Of a stretch of 64,000 nucleotides of DNA, positions 54,617-63,771 are shown piece by piece. Positions within the stretch are counted from its first letter, which is position 1. Every line of letters begins with the position of its first letter. The notes beneath the pieces were generated by a model. It did no database searches. It had not been told where the DNA came from and was given only the letters and a program-made list of their open reading frames with translations. A program made the translations under genes and the position numbers. The stretch comes from Henriciella sp. (GTDB taxonomy: Bacteria; Pseudomonadota; Alphaproteobacteria; Caulobacterales; Hyphomonadaceae), in the NCBI GenBank assembly GCA_017642885.1, contig JAEPOM010000005.1, positions 79,309 through 143,308 of the forward strand, read 5' to 3'.

Positions 54617-57388
54617 GTGAGCGACGAAACGACACCGCCAGAAGATCCAGAAACAGACCCTATTCCGGGTGAAGACGGCATTGATCCGGTCAGTATCGAG
54701 ACGGAGCTGAAACGGTCCTATCTCGACTATGCCATGTCCGTGATTGTCAGCCGGGCGCTGCCTGATGTACGCGACGGCCTAAAGCCCGTGCACCGGCGTA
54801 TTCTCTACGCCATGCAGGTCAACGGGAACACGCCTGATAAGCCCTATAAGAAGTCTGCAAACATTGTTGGGGCCGTGATGGGGAACTTCCACCCGCACGG
54901 TGATAGCGCGATTTATGACGCGCTCGTCCGGATGGCTCAGCCCTTCTCGATGAGCTTGCCACTGGTCGACGGTCAAGGGAATTTCGGTTCGATCGACAAT
55001 GATCCACCCGCCGCCATGCGTTACACCGAATCGCGGATGCAGAAGGCGGCGCAGTACCTGCTCGCCGACATCGATAAAGACACTGTCGATTTCCAGGAAA
55101 ATTATGACGGGTCGCAGCAAGAGCCGATGGTTCTCCCAGCGCAGTATCCGAACTTGCTCGTGAATGGCGCGGGCGGGATTGCTGTTGGTATGGCAACCAA
55201 TATTCCGCCGCATAATCTCGGCGAAGTCGTCGATGCGACGCTGGCCATGATTGATGATCCGGCGATCGATGATGAAGCCTTGCTCGAGATCGTACCGGGT
55301 CCAGACTTTCCAACTGGCGGACTGATTCTCGGACATGCAGGCGCGCGCAAAGCGCTGCTCGAAGGGCGTGGTTCGGTGATCATGCAGGCGCGTTCCGAGT
55401 TCGAAGAAATGCGCAATGGCCGTCAGGCAATCGTTGTCACCGAGATCCCGTATCAGGTGAACAAGGCCTCTTTAGTCGAGAAGATTGCCGGCATGGTCCG
55501 CGACAAGCGGATTGAAGGCATTGCAGATCTCCGCGACGAGTCAGATCGGCACGGTATCCGCGTCGTCATCGAGATAAAGAAAGACGCTAGCGCCGACGTC
55601 GTCCTGAACCAATTGCATCGCTATTCGCAGCTGCGCACGAGCTTCCCGGCGAACATTCTGGCGCTGAACGGTGGCCGCCCGGAGCAGCTTAATCTGCGTC
55701 AGATCTTGCAGGCCTTTATCCGCTTCCGTGAAGAGGTTGTGGCCCGCCGAACCAAGTTCGAGCTAAACAAAGCCCGCGACCGGGCCCATGTCTTGGTCGG
55801 CCTTGCGCTCGCGGTGGCAAATATTGATGAAATCATCGCGATTATCCGTCACGCACCAGATCCGAACACAGCGCGCGAGCGTTTGCTCGAAAAAGCCTGG
55901 CCGATCATGGATATGGGGCCATTGCTTGAACTGGTGGCCGATCGCCGAACACGCTGGGAAGGCGAAGACTCGATCTTCCTCTCCGACGAGCAAGCGCGTG
56001 CGATCCTTGCCCTGCAACTGTCTCGCCTGACCGGCCTTGGCCGTGATGAAATCGGTAATGAAGCCAAGGGATTGGCCGAGAGAATTGCGGACTATCTCGA
56101 TATTCTCCGGTCGCGACCGCGTGTGCAGGATATCATCCGTTCGGAGCTCCGAGAGGTCAAAGACAAGTTCGCGGTTCCACGTCGCTCTGAATTCACCTTC
56201 GGCGGCGCCGATATGGATGATGAAGATCTGATCGAGCGCGAAGACATGGTCGTCACGGTGACGCATGGCGGCTACGTCAAGCGGACGCCTCTTTCGACTT
56301 ATCGAACGCAGCATCGCGGCGGAAAAGGTCGATCCGGGATCTCGATGAAGGACGAAGATTTCGTCACGCGCGTCTTCATGGCGAACACGCATACGGAGAT
56401 CCTGTTCTTCAGCTCCGAAGGCATGGTCTACAAGGAAAAAGTGTGGCGATTGCCCGTCGGTAGTCCGCAATCGCGCGGCAAGGCCCTGGTCAATATCTTC
56501 CCGCTGTCCAAGGACGAGCGGATTGAGAGCGTCATGCCGCTGCCGGATGATGAAGAGAGCCGGAATGAGTTGGACGTGATGTTCGCCACCCGCTCTGGTA
56601 CGGTCAGACGGAACAAGCTTTCCGACTTCGTTCGTGTGAACCGAAACGGCAAGATCGCTATGAAGCTGGATGAAGGCGATGGCATCGTTCGTGTTCGGAT
56701 GTGTTCGGAAGATCAAGACGTGATGCTGACGACAGCCCTCGGACAGTGCATTCGCTTCAAAGTCACCGACGTTCGCGTGTTTGCGGGCCGAAACTCGACC
56801 GGAGTCCGCGGCATTCGTCTCGCGAACGGCGATCATGTGATCTCGATGGGTATCTTGCGTCATATCGACGTCACCAGCGCAGAAGCACGTGCTTATCTGA
56901 AGCACGCGACGGCGATGCGCCGCGCCGCGACCGGCGAAGACGAGGATCTGTCAGAGACGGTGATCGAGGATGACGGCGATGATGGCGAAGAAGAAGCCGC
57001 GCTGTCGGCGGAACGTATCGCCGCACTCGGTGCAGCTGAGCAATTTATCCTGACCATTGCTGACGATGGCATGGGCAAACGCGCATCCGCCTATGATTAC
57101 CGGGTGACCGGACGCGGCGGGAAAGGCCTCGTCGCGCACAATATCTGGGGCGGCAACAAGAAAACGGGGCACATCAAAGAGATCGCTTCGTCCTTTATGG
57201 TTGGCGATGATGACGAGGTCATGTTGGTGACAGATGCTGGGCAGCTGATCCGCACGCCGGTTGATCAGATCCGGATTGCCGGCCGTTCGACGTCGGGTGT
57301 CTGGGTTTTGCGCACGAAAGATGCTGAACGCGTTGTTTCTGTTGCACGTCTTGCAGACAACGGCGAAGACGATACAGAAGAGTCCTAA
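54617..57388 (+). CDS. gyrA: DNA gyrase subunit A
   Basis: GyrA cuts and rejoins DNA in the supercoiling enzyme. The 923-aa protein starts with GTG at 54617. The catalytic Tyr136 lies in AMRYTESR, and the quinolone-resistance region reads HGDSAIYD, with Ser97 and Asp101 in the susceptible state (E. coli Ser83 and Asp87). The GyrA box reads QHRGGKG (canonical QRRGGKG with one change). A C-terminal beta-pinwheel follows, interrupted by an acidic stretch (about 775-800, [20 protein letters not shown]), longer than in E. coli. The order gyrA-coaD-cyclophilin-queA is typical of Alphaproteobacteria. Confidence 0.98.
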   Translation: MSDETTPPEDPETDPIPGEDGIDPVSIETELKRSYLDYAMSVIVSRALPDVRDGLKPVHRRILYAMQVNGNTPDKPYKKSANIVGAVMGNFHPHGDSAIYDALVRMAQPFSMSLPLVDGQGNFGSIDNDPPAAMRYTESRMQKAAQYLLADIDKDTVDFQENYDGSQQEPMVLPAQYPNLLVNGAGGIAVGMATNIPPHNLGEVVDATLAMIDDPAIDDEALLEIVPGPDFPTGGLILGHAGARKALLEGRGSVIMQARSEFEEMRNGRQAIVVTEIPYQVNKASLVEKIAGMVRDKRIEGIADLRDESDRHGIRVVIEIKKDASADVVLNQLHRYSQLRTSFPANILALNGGRPEQLNLRQILQAFIRFREEVVARRTKFELNKARDRAHVLVGLALAVANIDEIIAIIRHAPDPNTARERLLEKAWPIMDMGPLLELVADRRTRWEGEDSIFLSDEQARAILALQLSRLTGLGRDEIGNEAKGLAERIADYLDILRSRPRVQDIIRSELREVKDKFAVPRRSEFTFGGADMDDEDLIEREDMVVTVTHGGYVKRTPLSTYRTQHRGGKGRSGISMKDEDFVTRVFMANTHTEILFFSSEGMVYKEKVWRLPVGSPQSRGKALVNIFPLSKDERIESVMPLPDDEESRNELDVMFATRSGTVRRNKLSDFVRVNRNGKIAMKLDEGDGIVRVRMCSEDQDVMLTTALGQCIRFKVTDVRVFAGRNSTGVRGIRLANGDHVISMGILRHIDVTSAEARAYLKHATAMRRAATGEDEDLSETVIEDDGDDGEEEAALSAERIAALGAAEQFILTIADDGMGKRASAYDYRVTGRGGKGLVAHNIWGGNKKTGHIKEIASSFMVGDDDEVMLVTDAGQLIRTPVDQIRIAGRSTSGVWVLRTKDAERVVSVARLADNGEDDTEES

Positions 57389-57437
57389 GAACGCCCGGGG
57401 TTTTCCAATTCGTTAGCCGGGGGTGCGGAGGATAAGT

Positions 57438-57935
57438 ATGGAACGCGTTGGGCTGTATCCCGGAACCTTTGATCCGGTCACGCTGGGGCACTTGGACATT
57501 ATTGGTCGCGGCATGAAGCTCGTCGATCGCCTGGTCATTGGCGTCGCCGTGAGTGAAGCCAAACGACCGCTGTTTCTGCTCGAAGAGCGAATCCAGATGA
57601 TGCAGGAAGAATGTGGCAAACTCGAAGGACCGGGTCGCGCCAAGATTGAAGTTAAACCCTTTGATACATTGCTGATGCACTTCGCGGAACAGGAAAAAGT
57701 GAATGTCATCGTGCGCGGTTTGCGGGCCGTTTCTGACTTTGAGTACGAGTTCCAGATGACTGCGATGAACGAGCAACTGAATCGCGAGATTGAAACTGTC
57801 TTCCTTATGGCCGATGTTCAACATCAGGCCGTGGCCTCGCGACTCGTCAAAGAGATCGCGCGGTTTGGAGGGAACATTACGCCCTTCGTCACGCCTGGCG
57901 TAAAAGAGCGATTGCTGGAGAAATATCAAAAATGA
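57438..57935 (+). CDS. coaD: Pantetheine-phosphate adenylyltransferase
   Basis: CoaD makes dephospho-CoA from phosphopantetheine and ATP, the penultimate step of CoA synthesis. The 165-aa protein has the nucleotidyltransferase motif GTFDPVTLGHLD (9-20) and IVRGLRAVSDFEYE. The C-terminal motif reads QAVASRLVKEIARFGG where ISSTLVREIA is usual, still within family limits. The ATG at 57438 follows GGAGGATAAG; the frame is open five codons further up. The stop overlaps the cyclophilin start (ATGA). Confidence 0.97.
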   Translation: MERVGLYPGTFDPVTLGHLDIIGRGMKLVDRLVIGVAVSEAKRPLFLLEERIQMMQEECGKLEGPGRAKIEVKPFDTLLMHFAEQEKVNVIVRGLRAVSDFEYEFQMTAMNEQLNREIETVFLMADVQHQAVASRLVKEIARFGGNITPFVTPGVKERLLEKYQK

Positions 57936-58807
57936 CTCTGAGAACCCTGCTTAGCGGTTTGGCCGTGATGGGATTTGTGGCTTGTGCGGGGGCACAGACT
58001 GAAGACGAGAAGATCTACACAATGGCCGATGTTGAGGCGGCGCCATATGCCTGGCGCGCCGTAGACCCGGAAAACCTTGTCATCATGGAAACCAGCAAGG
58101 GGCAAATCTTGATTGAATTGCTCCCGGTCGTCGCGCCCGTCCATGTCGAACAGTTCAAGACCTATGTCCGTTCAGGCCTATATGACGGCACAGAATTTCA
58201 CCGTGTTATCAAAGGTTTCATGGTGCAGGGCGGTGACGTCGAAGCGACACATGGTGAAGACAAGATGCTTGCGTCGATGGAATCCGAGTTCTATTTCCGC
58301 CGCGAGCCAGCGAGCGTTCCTCTGGATACGATCGGACCCGAGGATACCGCGGATGCAGGGCTATTTCTCGGTTTTCCGATGAAGACACAGCCAGGGTTCC
58401 TGGCGGAAATGTCGAAAGATAGCCTCGTCGAGAGCTGGATTCCGCATTGCCCCGGCGTGCTCTCAACGGCGCGGACCGATGATCGCAATTCCGGAAATGC
58501 GCAATTCTTCCTGATTAGCGATGAAGGCCAGCACCTGGACTATCAATACACCGCGAAAGGACGCGCCATTACGGGACTGGATGTCATTCAGTCGATTAAG
58601 CTTGGCCCAACCCCGGATGGATTTCCGATTGCCAATCCGGACGTCGTGCTGACCACCAAAATGGCAGCGGATTTGCCGGAAGCAGAACGCCCGAAGGCTT
58701 TTGTTCAACGAACGGACACAGCGGAATGGCTGGCCCGACTTGAGGAAGCGGATTCACGCCGGACCCCCATTTGCGATTTGCCGACTGTTCCGGCGGTTGT
58801 GGGATAG
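57932..58807 (+). CDS. Secreted cyclophilin-type peptidyl-prolyl isomerase
   Basis: A cyclophilin of 291 aa with an N-terminal export signal (TLLSGLAVMGFVACAGA); the Cys at residue 18 could be a lipobox, or cleavage may follow AGA. The catalytic core shows FHRVIKGFMVQGGD, then PGVLSTARTDDRNSGNAQFFL with the usual Ala and Phe, and LDYQYTAKGRAITGLDVI. An insertion of about 45 residues, rich in Glu/Asp, lies between QGGD and the PGVLS motif. It helps periplasmic proteins fold. The ATG overlaps coaD by 4 nt. Its TAG (58805-58807) is in the same reading frame as the downstream queA. Confidence 0.9.
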   Translation: MTLRTLLSGLAVMGFVACAGAQTEDEKIYTMADVEAAPYAWRAVDPENLVIMETSKGQILIELLPVVAPVHVEQFKTYVRSGLYDGTEFHRVIKGFMVQGGDVEATHGEDKMLASMESEFYFRREPASVPLDTIGPEDTADAGLFLGFPMKTQPGFLAEMSKDSLVESWIPHCPGVLSTARTDDRNSGNAQFFLISDEGQHLDYQYTAKGRAITGLDVIQSIKLGPTPDGFPIANPDVVLTTKMAADLPEAERPKAFVQRTDTAEWLARLEEADSRRTPICDLPTVPAVVG

Positions 58808-58816
58808 GGGTTTACT

Positions 58817-59875
58817 CTGACCGATCTATCGGCGTTCGACTTTCAGCTTCCAGAGGAAAACATCGCCCTGCGACCCGTCGAGCCGCAAGACGCGGCGCGG
58901 TTGCTTGTCGTGTATGGCGACGGGCGGCTGGACGATGCTCACGTCCGAGATTTGCCGCGATATCTGAACAAGGGTGATGTTCTCGTATTCAACGACACGC
59001 GCGTCATTCCTGCGGCCGTCAAGGGCGTGCGACCTGCGCGCGCTGAGGTCGGCAACGATGTCTTGGTCGATATCAATCTCGTTGAGCGCCAGTCAGAGCA
59101 TCAATGGCTTGCCTTGGGTCGGCCCGGAAAACGTCTGAAACCAGGGGATCGGATCAATTTCTCGGACGGTTTTAGCGCCTCAATTGCCGAGAAGCATGCC
59201 GACGGCGAATTGCTGCTCGAATTTTCGGTTTCGGGGGCTGAGCTAGACCTAGCGATTGAGCAACACGGTTCCATGCCATTGCCGCCTTATATCGCGCGCC
59301 GGCGCGCTGCCGATCGATCGGACCGCGAGACCTATCAGACGAGTTTCGCCAGCGATGATGCTCAATCCGTCGCTGCGCCAACGGCCGGACTACATTTCAC
59401 GCCGCGTTTACTGTCAGAGATTGATGTTGCAGGGTTGCATCGCGAGCAGGTGCGTTTGCATGTCGGGCTCGGAACGTTTGCGCCTCTGAAAGAAGAGCAG
59501 ATCGATAGCGGGACATTGCACGAGGAGTGGCGCCAGGTGACGCCCCCCGTAGCAGATTTGCTCAATCAGGCGCGTCGTTCCGGCCGGCGCTGCATCGCGG
59601 TCGGCACAACGGCGCTGCGTACTCTAGAGAGCTCAGCGACCCCGAATGGTACGATCGAAGCTGTGTCGGGTCCGACTGATATCTTCCTTCAACCTGGATA
59701 CGCGTTTCGAGCGACGGATGCGCTCATCACCAATTTTCATTTGCCCAAATCCAGTTTGTTCATGCTGGTCAGCGCTCTGATGGGCACGGAAATCATGCAA
59801 GCAGCGTATGCGCATGCCATTGCAGCGCGCTACCGGTTCTATTCGTACGGAGATGCGTGCTTGTTACTGCCCTAA
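58817..59875 (+). CDS. queA: QueA, tRNA preQ1(34) S-adenosylmethionine ribosyltransferase-isomerase, with apparent CTG start
   Basis: QueA builds epoxyqueuosine in tRNA. The conserved protein begins with the DFDFELPEE..IAQRP-type sequence; here TDLSAFDFQLPEENIALRPV is encoded from 58820 on. No ATG, GTG or TTG lies between the upstream in-frame TAG (58805-58807) and the TTG at 58901, which would remove 28 residues. The CTG at 58817-58819 lies 6 nt after AGGGG and gives a full-length 352-aa product, so I take CTG as the start. Other motifs: DVLVFNDTRVIPA, PTAGLHFTPRLL, LHVGLGTFAPLKE and TDIFLQPGYAFR. tgt does not follow. The gene ends in CTAA, overlapping phhA. Confidence 0.88.
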   Translation: MTDLSAFDFQLPEENIALRPVEPQDAARLLVVYGDGRLDDAHVRDLPRYLNKGDVLVFNDTRVIPAAVKGVRPARAEVGNDVLVDINLVERQSEHQWLALGRPGKRLKPGDRINFSDGFSASIAEKHADGELLLEFSVSGAELDLAIEQHGSMPLPPYIARRRAADRSDRETYQTSFASDDAQSVAAPTAGLHFTPRLLSEIDVAGLHREQVRLHVGLGTFAPLKEEQIDSGTLHEEWRQVTPPVADLLNQARRSGRRCIAVGTTALRTLESSATPNGTIEAVSGPTDIFLQPGYAFRATDALITNFHLPKSSLFMLVSALMGTEIMQAAYAHAIAARYRFYSYGDACLLLP

Positions 59876-60738
59876 GCAGCGAACCGTCCGCCTCGCAGCG
59901 CGTAAGCCTGCGTTCCGTGGTGCAATACTTTATCGGAACTAAGCACGTCTTCCGGCTTGTGATCGAACTTGCCTTGCATGTCCGAATAAAGCGGTGCGAA
60001 ATCAGTATCGACAGTTGCGCGGAACAGTTGCTCATAACTGTCGATGACGAAATAGGTTTGCTGGAAATCGTCAATTCGATAGTCCGTGCGCATCAACCGC
60101 TCGAGTTCAAATCCAATTCGATTGGGAGACTCGTCTTCCAAGCAGAACACGCTTTCCGCCGGGGATGAAACGATCCCAGCCCCGTAGATCCGCAGCCCGG
60201 CATCGGTTTGGATCAATCCAAATTCAACGGTGTACCAGTAAAGCGCGGCAAGGTTCTTCAGCGATGCGTGTCTGAGACTGCGAAGGCCGCCTTCACCATA
60301 GGCCTGCATATAATCGGCAAAGACCGGGTCTGTGAGCATTGGCACATGCCCGAAGACGTCATGAAAGACGTCTGGTTCCTGGATATAGTCCAGCTGGTCA
60401 GGTTTGCGGATGAAATTGCCTGCCGGAAACCGGCGATTGGCAAGATGATCGAAAAAGACATCGTCCGGGACCAGGCCGGGAACGGCAACCACGCGCCAGC
60501 CGGTCAGGGCTTCCAACTCGTCTGACATGGATTCGAAATCGGGAATTCCGCCGCTATCCAGCTTGAGTGCGGTCAACCCGTTTAGAAACTCCGGAGCTGC
60601 ACGGTTTGGCAAAACCTGCATCAAGCGCTCATATAGCGTGTCCCAGACTTTGTGCTCTTCAGCGGTGTAATCTGACCAGCGCTGATCGATCGTCCAGTCT
60701 TCGGCAGCATGCGCGGGTTTATCAAATTGGTTGCTCAT
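59872..60738 (-). CDS. phhA: Phenylalanine-4-hydroxylase
   Basis: PhhA turns phenylalanine into tyrosine with tetrahydropterin, iron and oxygen. The 288-aa protein has the iron ligands His126 and His131 (FHDVFGHVPML) and Glu172 (YWYTVEFGL). The start is the ATG at 60736-60738; the frame is open further to 60777 but the added codons are not conserved. It is a monomeric bacterial form, without the regulatory ACT domain of the animal enzyme. It is divergent from maiA, so the pair marks a phenylalanine/tyrosine breakdown locus; the genes for the middle steps are not in the window. Confidence 0.96.
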   Translation of the reverse strand: MSNQFDKPAHAAEDWTIDQRWSDYTAEEHKVWDTLYERLMQVLPNRAAPEFLNGLTALKLDSGGIPDFESMSDELEALTGWRVVAVPGLVPDDVFFDHLANRRFPAGNFIRKPDQLDYIQEPDVFHDVFGHVPMLTDPVFADYMQAYGEGGLRSLRHASLKNLAALYWYTVEFGLIQTDAGLRIYGAGIVSSPAESVFCLEDESPNRIGFELERLMRTDYRIDDFQQTYFVIDSYEQLFRATVDTDFAPLYSDMQGKFDHKPEDVLSSDKVLHHGTQAYALRGGRFAA

Positions 60739-60815
60739 GCAACTAATATAGCAAGTGAGTCTAAATATGTCTTGCACTATAACGTCTCAATTGATCACAT
60801 CCTTGGAGGGACCGG

Positions 60816-61454
60816 GTGATAAAACTCTATGACTATTGGCGCTCTTCAGCGTGTTATCGGCTGAGAATTGCGTTTCATCTCAAAGGCCTCGCATTTGAGA
60901 GCGAAGAAGTCAGTCTCCATCCTGATGTTCTAGCGCAGAACAGCGACGCGTATCGGGCGATCAATCCGCAGCAGCGTGTTCCGACCGTCATCATAGACGG
61001 TCAGGCACATACGCAGTCCATGGCCGTGCTGGACTGGCTGGAGGAAACTTATCCAGAGCCGGCCTTCCTACCTTCTGATCCTCATATGCGCCTTCGCGCC
61101 CGCGCATTCGCCGACACGGTGGCATGCGATATTCACCCGCTCAATAATTCCAGCGTGTTGAAATATTTGAAAGAAGAGTTCGGCGCGGATCAGAAAGCAG
61201 TGGCTGATTGGTACGGAACCTGGGTTGTTCGAGGGTTCGACGCTCTGGAAGTGCATGCACGCAAAACAAAGACTCGCTTTGCGTTTGGCGATGCACCCGG
61301 TCTCGCGGAAATTTGCCTAATCCCGCAAATGTACAATGCCCGCCGTTTCAATATCGACTTGTCGGACTATTCACGCATGCTCGAGATCGAGACGAGTTGT
61401 CTGGAAATGTCAGAATTTCAGAAGGCAGTGCCGGAGGCAATCAAACCGGACTAG
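60816..61454 (+). CDS. maiA: Maleylacetoacetate isomerase (zeta-class GST)
   Basis: MaiA isomerises maleylacetoacetate to fumarylacetoacetate with glutathione, late in tyrosine breakdown. The 212-aa protein has the zeta-GST signature SSACYRLRIA (residues 10-19; usual SSxC.WRVRIA), INPQQRVPTVIID and the C-terminal GDAPGLAEICLIPQ. The start is GTG at 60816, with TTGGAGGG upstream. It is divergent from phhA across 77 nt. fahA, hmgA and hppD are not nearby. The stop overlaps that of hspQ (CTAG, 61451-61454). Confidence 0.93.
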   Translation: MIKLYDYWRSSACYRLRIAFHLKGLAFESEEVSLHPDVLAQNSDAYRAINPQQRVPTVIIDGQAHTQSMAVLDWLEETYPEPAFLPSDPHMRLRARAFADTVACDIHPLNNSSVLKYLKEEFGADQKAVADWYGTWVVRGFDALEVHARKTKTRFAFGDAPGLAEICLIPQMYNARRFNIDLSDYSRMLEIETSCLEMSEFQKAVPEAIKPD

Positions 61455-61870
61455 TTTCTCTGTGCGGCCTTCAAAACATAGCCATGATCGGTCAACTCGA
61501 ACATCTTGGAGATGTCTGGATGGCTGACCCGGGCATCATCCTCATCCGGCACCAGATTCTGCTCTGAGACGTAAGCGACATAATGCGTCCGCTCATTCTC
61601 AGCGAAGAGGTGATAATAGGGTTGATCCTTGGACGGTCGAACCTCTTCAGGGATGGACTCATACCATTCGTCGGTGTTCGCAAAAACCGGATCGACATCA
61701 AAAACGACACCGCGAAAATCGAACAATCTGTGCCGAAGGACCTGTCCAATCTGGTATTTCGCCTCTCGCGTTGGGATAGCGTTCGGCAGATCTGGAATCT
61801 CGGAAGCTTCGACAATAGGTTGAGTTTTCGTGGGTTTTTCGCCCCCGAACAGGCGCGCGAAGCGCTTCAT
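61451..61870 (-). CDS. hspQ: Heat shock protein HspQ
   Basis: HspQ (YccV family) is a small hemimethylated-DNA-binding/adaptor protein that in enteric bacteria affects Lon and DnaA degradation. The product is 139 aa from the ATG at 61868-61870. It contains AKYQIGQVLRHRLFDFRGVV, DVDPVFANTDEWYESIPEEV and RPSKDQPYYHLFAENE, the family core, then a C-terminal SDYVSEQ-type segment (YVAYVSEQNLVPDE). The frame is open further upstream to 61954, with an ATG at 61891 also possible; 61870 has CAGGGA upstream. It is divergent from the ppx/gppA gene, with 72 nt between starts. Confidence 0.9.
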   Translation of the reverse strand: MKRFARLFGGEKPTKTQPIVEASEIPDLPNAIPTREAKYQIGQVLRHRLFDFRGVVFDVDPVFANTDEWYESIPEEVRPSKDQPYYHLFAENERTHYVAYVSEQNLVPDEDDARVSHPDISKMFELTDHGYVLKAAQRN

Positions 61871-61942
61871 GATGTTCGGTCCCTGACTCATGATGATTAT
61901 GTGTGCTACAGCTCGATTCAACATACAAGATTTGGTCAGCAC

Positions 61943-63067
61943 ATGACTACACATAATGTGCGTGATGATCGGAAGGCCAAACGCCGGACCGGGTCGCGCA
62001 ACCGCCGAAAGCCCCCGCTCTATGCCGCGGTGGATTTGGGGACAAACAATTGCAGACTGCTCATCGCTGCGCGTCGCGGCGATAGCTTTTCTGTGCTCGA
62101 CTCACATTCGCAAATCGCGCGCCTCGGCGAGGGGCTCGAGGCGACGGGCCGTCTGTCCGATGCCTCGATCGAACGCGCGATGGATGCGCTTGGCAAGATC
62201 TCAAAAAAGCTAAAAGCGAAGAAAGTCGGACATGTCCGCTGTATCGCCACTGAGGCGTGTCGCCGGGCTGAGAATGGCGCCGCATTCATCCAACGTGTTA
62301 GAGACGAAACCGGGCTGACCTTCAAGATTATCGGACCGGAAGAGGAGGCACGCCTCGCCTTGATCGGTTGCCACAATTTGATTGAACCAGATACAGACCG
62401 AGTCTTAGTGATCGATATTGGCGGCGGGTCGACCGAACTGTCCTATGTCGATGCTCGGCCAGCACACGAAGGCGGATTGAAGGGGTTGCTGCGCAAGCCG
62501 CCCATTCTCGGGTGGCGCAGTCTGCCCGTTGGCGTCGTGACCCTGACCGAGGCGTTTGCGCATTTGCCGGAAGAAGAGGCGTATCCGCAAATGCTGGCTC
62601 ACGTGATGGGCCTCATCGAGCGCTGGAAGCACACACCGGACATCCGCAAAGCCTTTGAAGAGGGGCGAGCGCATGTAATTGGAACGTCGGGTACAGTTAC
62701 CTGCCTGACCGGTGTTTCACTTGGTTTACAGAAATATCGGCGCGACAATGTCGATGGCGCGTGGATCACGCATGATGCGATGATGGCCACCGTGAACAAT
62801 CTGCGCGAGGTCGGTCAAGATCAGATTCACACGTTCCCAACCATTGGCACCGATCGCGCCGGACTAATGCTTGCAGGATGCGCGATTGTTGAGGCAACCT
62901 GGTCGCTGGCGCCGGGAGGACGGATGCGCGTCGCGGATCGGGGGTTGCGAGAAGGCTTGCTCCTTTCAATGATGCAAGGTCCAAAAAAACGTAAACGCCG
63001 GCCGCGTCGACGATCTGACAAACCGACAGAACCGCAGCATGAATCTCCGAAAGAGGCACAATCATGA
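61943..63067 (+). CDS. Ppx/GppA family exopolyphosphatase / guanosine pentaphosphate phosphatase
   Basis: An ASKHA-fold phosphatase of 374 aa that acts on polyphosphate and/or pppGpp. It has the phosphate-1 motif AAVDLGTNNCRLLIA (DLGTNN, 31-36), ATEACRRAENG, IGGGSTELSYVD, GTSGTVTCL and the usual glutamate-containing EEEARLALIG. The N-terminus is basic, and the Lys/Arg-rich C-terminus (KKRKRRPRRRSDK) may bind nucleic acid. The length is that of the short Ppx form, without the C-terminal HD part of E. coli Ppx. The ATG at 61943 is chosen; the frame stays open for 120 codons upstream, across the hspQ gene. Its stop overlaps the rlmE start. Confidence 0.9.
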   Translation: MTTHNVRDDRKAKRRTGSRNRRKPPLYAAVDLGTNNCRLLIAARRGDSFSVLDSHSQIARLGEGLEATGRLSDASIERAMDALGKISKKLKAKKVGHVRCIATEACRRAENGAAFIQRVRDETGLTFKIIGPEEEARLALIGCHNLIEPDTDRVLVIDIGGGSTELSYVDARPAHEGGLKGLLRKPPILGWRSLPVGVVTLTEAFAHLPEEEAYPQMLAHVMGLIERWKHTPDIRKAFEEGRAHVIGTSGTVTCLTGVSLGLQKYRRDNVDGAWITHDAMMATVNNLREVGQDQIHTFPTIGTDRAGLMLAGCAIVEATWSLAPGGRMRVADRGLREGLLLSMMQGPKKRKRRPRRRSDKPTEPQHESPKEAQS

Positions 63068-63771
63068 GTGATGATGGAAAACGTCGCTGGAAAGGCCCGA
63101 CGGACAAGAAAAGGAGCTCCGGGCGTCGCACGGGAGAACGCAAGGTGATTGCGTATCGCGCGAAGTCTGAGAGTTCCAAGAAATGGATCGAGCGCCAGCT
63201 TTCCGATCCATACGTGCAGAAAGCGAAAGCGGAAGGATTCCGCGCGCGCGCTGCCTACAAGCTATTGGAAATCAACGACCAGGCGAAAATCCTTAGACCG
63301 GACATTCGGGTGGTCGATCTGGGCTGCGCGCCCGGAGGGTGGCTTCAAGCATGCGTTCGCGCCAAGGTGAAGGAAGTGGTCGGCATCGATTTGCTCGAGA
63401 CCGAGCCTGTTGCAGGCGCATTTATCGTGCAAGGCGATGTGAATGAACCCGACGATGTCGCCGCGATGATGGCCGGGCTCACCGGTCCTCCGGATCTCAT
63501 TCTGTCCGACATGGCGGCAAACACGACGGGTCACAAACAGACAGATAGTTTGCGGACAGCCGCGCTAACGGACATTGCGCTTCATTTCACCGAGCAGCAT
63601 CTCGTGCGCGGCGGTGCGTTCTGTTCAAAGGTCTTTCAAGGCGGAGCGACGCCGGAAATGATGGAGCGGCTCAAACATTTGTTCAAAACGGTGAAACACA
63701 TCAAACCGCCTGCCAGCAGGGCCGGGTCGCCGGAACTGTTCGTCGTCGCGAAAGGATTTCGCGGTCGATGA
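63064..63771 (+). CDS. rlmE: 23S rRNA (uridine(2552)-2'-O)-methyltransferase
   Basis: RlmE (FtsJ/RrmJ) methylates U2552 in the A loop of 23S rRNA late in 50S assembly. The 235-aa protein has a basic N-terminal extension of about 35 residues (RKRSSGRRTGERK), then SKKWIERQLSDPYV, RAAYKLLEI, the SAM-binding VVDLGCAPGGW and the catalytic Lys-Asp-Lys-Glu residues (K at AAYKLLE, D in LSDMAANTTG, K in FCSKVFQGG, E in GSPELFVVAK). The ATG overlaps the upstream stop by 4 nt (63064-63067) and its stop overlaps the next start. Confidence 0.95.
   Translation: MSDDGKRRWKGPTDKKRSSGRRTGERKVIAYRAKSESSKKWIERQLSDPYVQKAKAEGFRARAAYKLLEINDQAKILRPDIRVVDLGCAPGGWLQACVRAKVKEVVGIDLLETEPVAGAFIVQGDVNEPDDVAAMMAGLTGPPDLILSDMAANTTGHKQTDSLRTAALTDIALHFTEQHLVRGGAFCSKVFQGGATPEMMERLKHLFKTVKHIKPPASRAGSPELFVVAKGFRGR

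Noticed and set aside
55763-56905. Long minus-strand open frame (380 codons) inside gyrA
   Set aside because: gyrA is intact over this stretch. The antisense product has no recognisable motif and no ribosome-binding site.
61583-61942. Upstream extension of the ppx/gppA frame by 120 codons
   Set aside because: It runs antisense through the hspQ coding region; the conserved phosphatase begins after the ATG at 61943.
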